DNA from: Symbiodinium natans
Lineage: Eukaryota; Sar; Dinophyceae; Suessiales; Symbiodiniaceae
Reading direction: 5' to 3'
Length of the DNA stretch: 64,000 nucleotides
Assembly: GCA_905221605.1 (NCBI GenBank)
Contig: CAJNDS010000813.1
Location: forward strand, 336,001-400,000
In this document: piece after piece, positions 58,018 to 64,000 of the stretch
How the letters are laid out: each line of letters starts with the position of its first letter
Numbering within the stretch: position 1 is the stretch's first letter
Made by a program: the position numbers and the translations under genes
The notes under the pieces: model-generated
The model's database searches: none
What the model was told of the DNA's origin: nothing
The model's input: the letters and a program-made list of their open reading frames with translations, nothing else

Positions 58018-58181
58018 GAGCCCCTGAAACTCCAGAGTGAGCTCCCACAATCGAACGGTTCCCCCACTACACATGATCACCTCTCAAGAATTATGGTCCC
58101 TTTTTGGGTACCCTGAATAAATGTTAGCGGCCACCTGTTCGAATAGTAACCCCAATAGGGACCACATTTCAAAGAAGTGAC

Positions 58182-58317
58182 TTGGGATGCTCCCCTTATA
58201 CTAACCGTCCTTAACAAGCACTCTCATACAGTAGGGCTAACCGTCCTTAACAGGCACGATAATAGGGGGTACTAGTATCCCTACTGAGGACTGTTAGTAT
58301 AAAGGGGAACATCCCAA
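58182..58317. repeat. Fold-back (MITE-like) element 2 in the telomere-like domain
   Basis: Inverted arms 58182-58210 and 58288-58317 (TTGGGATG...TATACTAAC with two mismatches and a one-base gap). The loop holds a tandem repeat of CTAACCGTCCTTAACA. Confidence 0.75.
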
Positions 58318-60980
58318 CCCTCAACCCTAAACCCTAAACCCTAAACCCTAAACCCTAAACCCTTTCAACCCTTCAAAAGCTTCCAGCGATCACATCTGTT
58401 GGGCACCCAAGAACGGTGGAGAACTGTGCAAAGGGGTCGTGGGCGGAAATCCGGGGCAACCCAGAAGCCGCTAGATTGGAGGTTTAGGGTTTAGGGTTTA
58501 GGGTTCAGGTTCAGGGTTTAGGGTTTAGGGTTTAGGGCTTAGGGTTTAGGGTTTGGGGGCAAACCTAAACCACAACTCTGCAGAACTGCACAGCCTGATG
58601 CGTTGAACCAAGAACGCAAACAAACTATGCCAGAGTTTCAGGTGTAAGTCTCTGAGGTAGGAGTAGGGGCTTTGGAATTTACTGTCTTAGGGTTCTGGGT
58701 CTGTCGGAGAAACTCTTTCTTCTAACCAAATGAAACTTTGCGAAGTACGGTTTCCCTCCACAATCCTTCTAGAAGCCCTCCGATATTCCTTCAGAATCCC
58801 TGCAGAGTCCTTCTAAAACCACTCTACAATCCTTGATCCCGCCAAAGCCCTTCAGAGAATATATCTCCCTAATCTCCATGTACAATCACTTTAACTCCCG
58901 TTAATATCACTGTAATTTCGCTTGTCAATCCTGTCAAATCCCTCTGAAAAGCCCTCTTTGAAATCCATCGAAATCCATCTAAACTCCATCCAAAATCCAC
59001 TATTAAAACCCATCAAAATTGGTCCTCCTTGCCGGAAAATCCCTCTAGAAAGCCTTCCAAAATCCCTAGAAGATCACTCGAAAATTCCCTAAATGAATAT
59101 GGAAATCTCGAAAACCCTCTAGCCTCTTCAACCTCCTAGAAGTCACACTAAGATCCCCAAAAATAGACAAAAACTCTTTGAATTCCTCAAAGAACCCCCA
59201 ATACCCGTTTATGGTTTAGGGTGTTGGGTTTAGGGTCTTAGGGTTTAGGGTTTTGAGTTCTGGGTTTTGGGTTTTGGGTTTAGGGTTTAGGGTTTAGGGT
59301 TTAGGGTTTAGGGTTTAGGGTTTAGGGTTTAGGGTTTAGGGTTTAGGGTTTAGGCCCCTACTCGCGCAACTACTGCCGGCCTCAACTGCACGGGTCGCTC
59401 GGAGGCTCTTAGTCTGCGCTGTGGGGGCGACAAAAGCATTGCTGCAAAACGCAGCGGCGCCTCCAGCAAGGGCTCGGAGTTGCGCTTTGAAGCTTCTTGG
59501 GTGTTCTTGAGGGCTTATGGTTGAGGGTTGAGGGTTTTAGGGATTTTGTGGATTTTAGGGATTTGGGGGTTTTCAAATTTCAGGGTTTGAGGGGCGCGTG
59601 AGATTCAGGCCACTGTGTGGTGTTCAGGTCAAACTTCAGATTCAATTCAACCCTCACTTGCTGCAAAGCTCCACAACCCCAGATCCGTGTGAGGTCGGGG
59701 CTTGGGGCGCATGTGCTTACGGGTTTCAGCGGTGGGCGCTTTTGGGGACCCTAAACGCTAAACCCTAAACCCTAAACCCTAAACTTTGGGGCTCTAAGCT
59801 TCCGAGACGCGCCCCAAAATAAAGAAGAGTCCTGCAGCGCCAAGGGCAATGGACAGGGTGCGGCCGGTGGAAGACATCTTGGCCTTGACGTGAAGGATCG
59901 GAGGTTGGCTTTAGGGTTTAGGGCTTTAGGGCTCTAGGGATTTAAGGATTCAGGGTTTTAAGGGGCAACAGGGTTTAGGGCTTTACGGGTTTTTTGGGGC
60001 AACAGGGTTTAGGGTGCAGGGTTTTAAGGTTTAAGGGTTTTAGGTATTAAGGGCTTAAGGGTTTAAAGTTTTGGGCTTCAGGCATCCTACTTCCCACTTA
60101 CAAAGTTGCCTGATCCTTTGAGTTGGTTTGGGTTTTTCGGGTTAGCTTACCGGCAGGAAAACCACTCCTCGTGCAAGTGCCGGTGAGTTTAGAGCTTCCA
60201 GTCTAGGGCTGGGGTTCTGGTTTGGGGTTTGGGGCTGTGTTCCTGGGTTGAAGTTTCCTGGTTAACACTCAGGGCTTTGCGATTCAAATGCCCCAACTTT
60301 TTCCCTCATCATGACTGGAAGGGTACCTGAATCCCCGAACCTCAACCCTGAACCACTCAAACAAGCCTCTGGGGTGAACCGCTTGGGGCTTAGGGCTTTC
60401 GGGTCTTAGGGCGGTTTGAAACCGTTGGGGTTTGTCCCTAAACCCCCGAAAACCTGCCCTCAAGCCTCCTCAAGCCTAAACCCTCAAGATTGCTAACTCA
60501 GCCTTCGACCCATAAACAAATCAAACATGCACCTTAAACAAACCCTGAACTCCTGCACCTGTCCGAAACCCGTAAACCTAAACCCTCAAACCCACACCCC
60601 GCTCCACCCCGACCCACTGCCCCTACGGCCTAACTGCCCTACTTGGGTTTCAGGGTTTCAGGGCTTGGGGTAGGGCTGCAAATGAGGATTTGGGGCTTGA
60701 GGGGTCTAAAGTTTAGGGTTAGGGTTGCAGGGCTTCCAAGTTCAGGATTACGGGTGAACTACCCAAGACAACCTGAAACCAGCAAAGTGTCCGAGTCGTC
60801 GGCAAAACAGGGAGGGAGGAGAAAAAAAATTAAAATCCGGTGCAAAGGCGAACACGGGCCGTATTTCCCTGGCGAAGTGCCGGGGATACCCAGGGTGCGG
60901 GATCAGCGCTTGGAGGGTGCAGAGCTGGAACTCTAGAGCTTAAGGTTCAGGGCTAGGGTTTAGGGTTTAGGGTTTAGGGT

Positions 60981-61026
<46 letters not shown>

Positions 61027-62167
61027 GGTTTAGGGTTTAGGGTTTAGGGTTTAGGGCTTAGGGCTTAGGGTTTAAGGCTTAGGGCTTAGGGCTTAGGGTT
61101 TAGGGTTTAGGGTTTAGGGTTTAGGGTTGAGGGTTGAGGGTTTAGGGTTTAGGGTTTAGGGTTTAGGGTTTAGGGTTCAAGGTTTAGGGTTTAGGGTTCA
61201 GGGTTCAGGGTTGAGGGTTCATCTTGGGCGATGTGCCCCAAATGAGCATGTACACTGCACAGCTGCTTGTTTCACTCAGCAAACATCTGTCGCAAGATGC
61301 CCACACCAGCCAAGCCAAAAATCAAAGGCTTCTAACGTTCAAGCCATAACCCCATACCCGTACACCTAACCCCCTGAACCCCCTAAACCCTTAAACCCCT
61401 AAACCCTTGAAGCCTTAAAGCCATAAACCCTTAGACCTTCAGACCCTGAACCAAACCCTAAACTCAACAAAGCACCAAAGCCTCAGCAAAAGCATGGTAC
61501 GACTTTGGGGTTTAGGAGAAGTGGCTCTTGGAGTCAGGGTTCTTGTTTTACAGTGCTCAGGGTTTAGGGTTTAGGGTTCATTGAAGAGTTGGATTCTTGC
61601 TTGGAGTTCCGAAACCCACTCCCGAAACTTGCGCACAATGACCCTGCTGAAGCTCTGAAAACCGAACCGCTTTACGGCTGCGGCGTTGCCACCGCAAAAG
61701 CTTGGCCACTGCAAGAAACATGTATGTCCCGAAGGCTACACCCGCTGCATCCATCAACCAGCTCGGGGCTTCAGAAACCCTAAACCCAAAACCCTGAACC
61801 CAAGGTTACAAAGTCTAAAGCTTTGGCTGCATCTCGAGCTTGAGGATGGTGATGAGGTTTAGGGTTTAGGGTTTAGGGTTTAAGGTTTAGGGTTTAGGGT
61901 TTAGGGTTTGAGGATTTCGGGTACAGCGCTTAGGGTTTTGGAAGTCGGCTGCGAACCCAAACCTGGGGACAACATTATCAGATCACGCGCACTGGGCCCC
62001 CGTGCCCGTAAGCTTCGCACTGCTTCCCGGCTTGAGCCCAATGGCAGCAGCAGCTGTACATGTGGGAGCGCCGAAGGACGCAGGGTTTGGAGATTTGGGT
62101 TTAAAGGCGTGAGAACTCAAGACCTGAAGCTCCCCGAAGAACCCAAGCCTGGGGGCGTCAACTCTGG

Positions 62168-62600
62168 AACCCTAAACCCTAAACCCTAAACCCTAAACCC
62201 TAAACCCTAAACCCTAAACCCTAAACCCTAAACCCTAAACCCTAAACCCTAAACCCTAAACCCTAAACCCTAAACCCTAACCCTAAACCCTAAACCCTAA
62301 ACCCTAAACCCTAAACCCTAAACCCTAAACCCTAAACCCTAACCCTAAACCCTAAACTCTAAACTGTTGTTTGGGGGCTCAGATCTCCCCGGGGCAAGTC
62401 GGGCATGGCATTGGGGACGTAGGGGCTTCGGAAGTTCGGAAGCCCTAAACCCTAAAGCCTGAACCCTAAACCCTAAACCCTAAACCCTGAACCTTAAACC
62501 CTAAACCCTAAACCCTAAACCCTAAACCCTAAACCCTAAACCCTAAACCCTAAACCCTAAACCCTAAACCCTAAACCCTAAACCCTAAACCCTGAACCCT
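62168..62600 (-). repeat. Longest CCCTAAA arrays (two blocks)
   Basis: Near-perfect heptamers at 62168-62364, with two hexamer slips CCCTAA, and at 62445-62600 with a few variants. They are separated by about 80 bp of unique sequence. In this orientation the G-rich strand is the minus strand. Confidence 0.95.
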
Positions 62601-62707
62601 AACCTCCAATCTTAAAGCTTGACATCATCATGTTGCAAGCTTGAAAATGCAGGGAAGGCTTTTCTTTTCGGCCGTGCGCCTTTTCAAGGTTTTGGGCCGG
62701 CTCTGGC

Positions 62708-62983
62708 ATGGTTTTTAGACAATTGCGGGTGGCGCGCAGAAAGAATAGTTGGGGTGCAATGCTTCGTAAAAAAATCCCTCCTCACATGAGTCGCGACGTT
62801 ATGAGGATTTTTGGCATCTCTGACCAGGTTTGCCACCTTATGGCTGACTTTGTGCGACGTGAATCCGTTAGAAACACGTGCTTGCGTGGTGCCCACCAGA
62901 AAGCGCTAGCCCATGGTGTGTTAGAGTCCATTTGCAGGGCCGGGGAGCCACCTGGCAAGCCCAAGTTTCGGAATTTTCAATGA
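62708..62983 (+). CDS. Hypothetical protein, 91 residues
   Basis: An ATG-initiated ORF just right of the last telomere-like block. It is basic (RQLRVARRKNSWG), then contains PPHMSRDVMRIFGISDQ and VCHLMADFVRRESV, and ends in a Gly/Pro/Lys-rich tail. Composition is even and codon use is unlike the surrounding repeats. No family was recognised; it may be a single-exon gene or one exon of a larger gene. The minus strand is also open over part of it. Confidence 0.4.
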   Translation: MVFRQLRVARRKNSWGAMLRKKIPPHMSRDVMRIFGISDQVCHLMADFVRRESVRNTCLRGAHQKALAHGVLESICRAGEPPGKPKFRNFQ

Positions 62984-64000
62984 AGACAACACGGATAAGA
63001 ACCAGGGAACCAGGAGCTGAATGGCAATAACGCATGTCTGATTGCAGGAGCCATGATTGAACTCATGCAACAACAAATAGCTTCCAAGGAGCATCATGGT
63101 CATGAATGTCATGACTTCAACGTGCAATGATCTGCATAACAAAGGTCTGCATGAAGTTATTGTGACGAAAGGTTTCAACGCCCCCCATTGCCATTTTCCA
63201 ACTCCTGCACATCAGACAATTCAGTGCAGGTCACCTGAGTCAACCCCGAATCAGGCGTGGCTCGCTCCCCCAGACCACCAACCAATGAGCATTGGATTTG
63301 CGTCCAGCACTCTCAGCTAAGGGCCTGCGCACCCCTGCCCGGCGATAACAACTAGTTCTCCACGAAGTTAAATATCGCACCCAAACATCCAGCACACCAC
63401 AGTGCATCTGTAAGACAGCGAATCTCTTTTGTATGGTTACAGCTCATCTCAGCGGAATGCATCAGGGCCGGTAACTGTGCCTGCTCCACCAAAAGGGCTG
63501 CCTAAGCAAAGCGACCGCTGAATCAGGAATATGTGTTTGTACACGGCAACTTCCACACCGACTTTACAGACCACGTTGCCCTGTTGCAACTTGCTGACCA
63601 GCTTCTGCACTGACCGCCGCTGCATATGTACAGTTGGCCATGCCACTCCAAAATATTTGCTTTCAGCTGGCGAGTTTGATAGGGCACGTTGAGTTGCTCC
63701 GGACACTGAATCTCCCCTTGACTCTCGAAGAAATGCAAGAGGCGATCATGGGCTGGGTTCCTTACGGTGGCACAACAAATCGCTGCCCCTTTGGAGCTAT
63801 CCAGGATGTGCCTGGTGTACAATGTGCTAAGTTCCCCTCCATCGTTAGCTACGAGGATCCCGACTAGCGAGGCGAGCCTCAACTGCAAGCAATCTGGAGG
63901 ACTTACCCAGGGCGCTCTACCCAGGCGCTATCTGCATTTAGACATGCTGCAGCAATGATCTGAGCTAGATCCGGCAGCAACACTGTTGGCAGGAGGGATT
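62984..64000. other. Right end, ambiguous open frames
   Basis: Between 63,523 and 63,888 the minus strand is open for 121 codons (LASLVGILVANDGGELSTL) and the plus strand for 77 codons over the same bases (63634-63867). Both have believable composition and I cannot choose between them. Nothing else was recognised. Confidence 0.3.

Larger units (their letters stand above)
55096..62630. repeat. Interstitial telomere-like repeat domain (TTTAGGG / CCCTAAA)
   Basis: About 7.5 kb studded with heptamer blocks in both orientations. CCCTAAA: about 56554-56630, 57571-57652, 58319-58367, 59757-59785, 62168-62364, 62445-62600. TTTAGGG: about 57790-57850, 58485-58556, 59213-59354, 60952-61222, 61855-61910. 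Variants include TTGAGGG (60,978-61,028) and a 9-bp GTTTGTAGG/GTTTGCAGG array (57401-57512). Sequence between the blocks is itself rich in degenerate CCCTAAA-like words, with a stretch of diverged ATCCxTCxAAA units at 58740-59200. A GA-rich stretch lies at 56155-56225. No coding exon was supported. TTTAGGG is the telomere unit reported for dinoflagellates. Confidence 0.9.

Noticed and set aside
55096-62630. Interpretation as a true chromosome end
   Set aside because: The heptamer blocks face both ways and are followed on the right by more than 1 kb of ordinary sequence with an ORF, so a terminal telomere is not supported.
1-64000. Dinoflagellate spliced-leader (DinoSL) relics in front of genes, as a sign of retroposed genes
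   Set aside because: I looked for the conserved leader core on both strands and saw no convincing copy; near matches at 8.8 kb and 2.55 kb are too short.

Overview
The window reads as nuclear DNA of a dinoflagellate, most likely a suessialean (Symbiodiniaceae/Polarella-like). Three things in the sequence support this. Recognisable proteins are split into many short exons whose introns start with GC or GA at least as often as GT and almost always end in AG followed by an exonic G. There is a large tyrosine-recombinase retrotransposon. TTTAGGG (plant/dinoflagellate-type) telomere-like repeats are abundant. I found no rRNA, tRNA, CRISPR array, bacterial operon or spliced-leader (DinoSL) sequence.

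Layout. At 1-661 an open frame on the minus strand runs off the left edge. From 1,468 to at least 6,616 the plus strand carries a polyamine/amino-acid permease (APC superfamily) in at least 13 small exons. I could not find its first and last exons. One intron is nearly filled by a 336-bp inverted-repeat element. From 12,606 to 20,268 lies a 7.66-kb DIRS-order (Ngaro-like) retrotransposon with split direct repeats A1-ORFs-B1-A2-B2. It encodes a small membrane ORF, a gag-like ORF, and a pol made of RT, RNase H, a C5-methyltransferase-like domain and a tyrosine recombinase. Pol carries a frame break and one in-frame stop.

From 20.3 to 46 kb the DNA is mostly intron or intergenic sequence with simple repeats. 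At 22.24-22.87 kb and 28.26-28.66 kb there are runs of coding exons that join in phase, from unrecognised genes. A 54-bp-period minisatellite lies at 37.1-37.9 kb, a near-perfect 97-bp palindrome at 39.86-39.96 kb, and an AT-rich degenerate repeat island at 40-41.4 kb.

From 46.8 to 52.3 kb is the second major gene region: a glycosyltransferase-like protein with cysteine-rich modules, followed by repeated WCC / DC-x-AG-x-NW modules cut by introns at fixed points. A small EF-hand gene follows at 52.75-53.36 kb. From 53.6 to 55.1 kb is a TG-rich 9-bp satellite, and from 55.1 to 62.6 kb about a dozen blocks of TTTAGGG/CCCTAAA repeats in both orientations. A short ORF and ambiguous frames occupy the right end.

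All the well-supported genes from 1.5 kb onward are on the plus strand and the edge ORF is on the minus strand. The window may therefore begin at a divergent strand switch, as expected for the unidirectional gene arrays of dinoflagellates. The host genes are unrelated in function: membrane transport, extracellular or Golgi glycosylation, and calcium binding. Splice boundaries are my own reading of the sequence, not RNA evidence.
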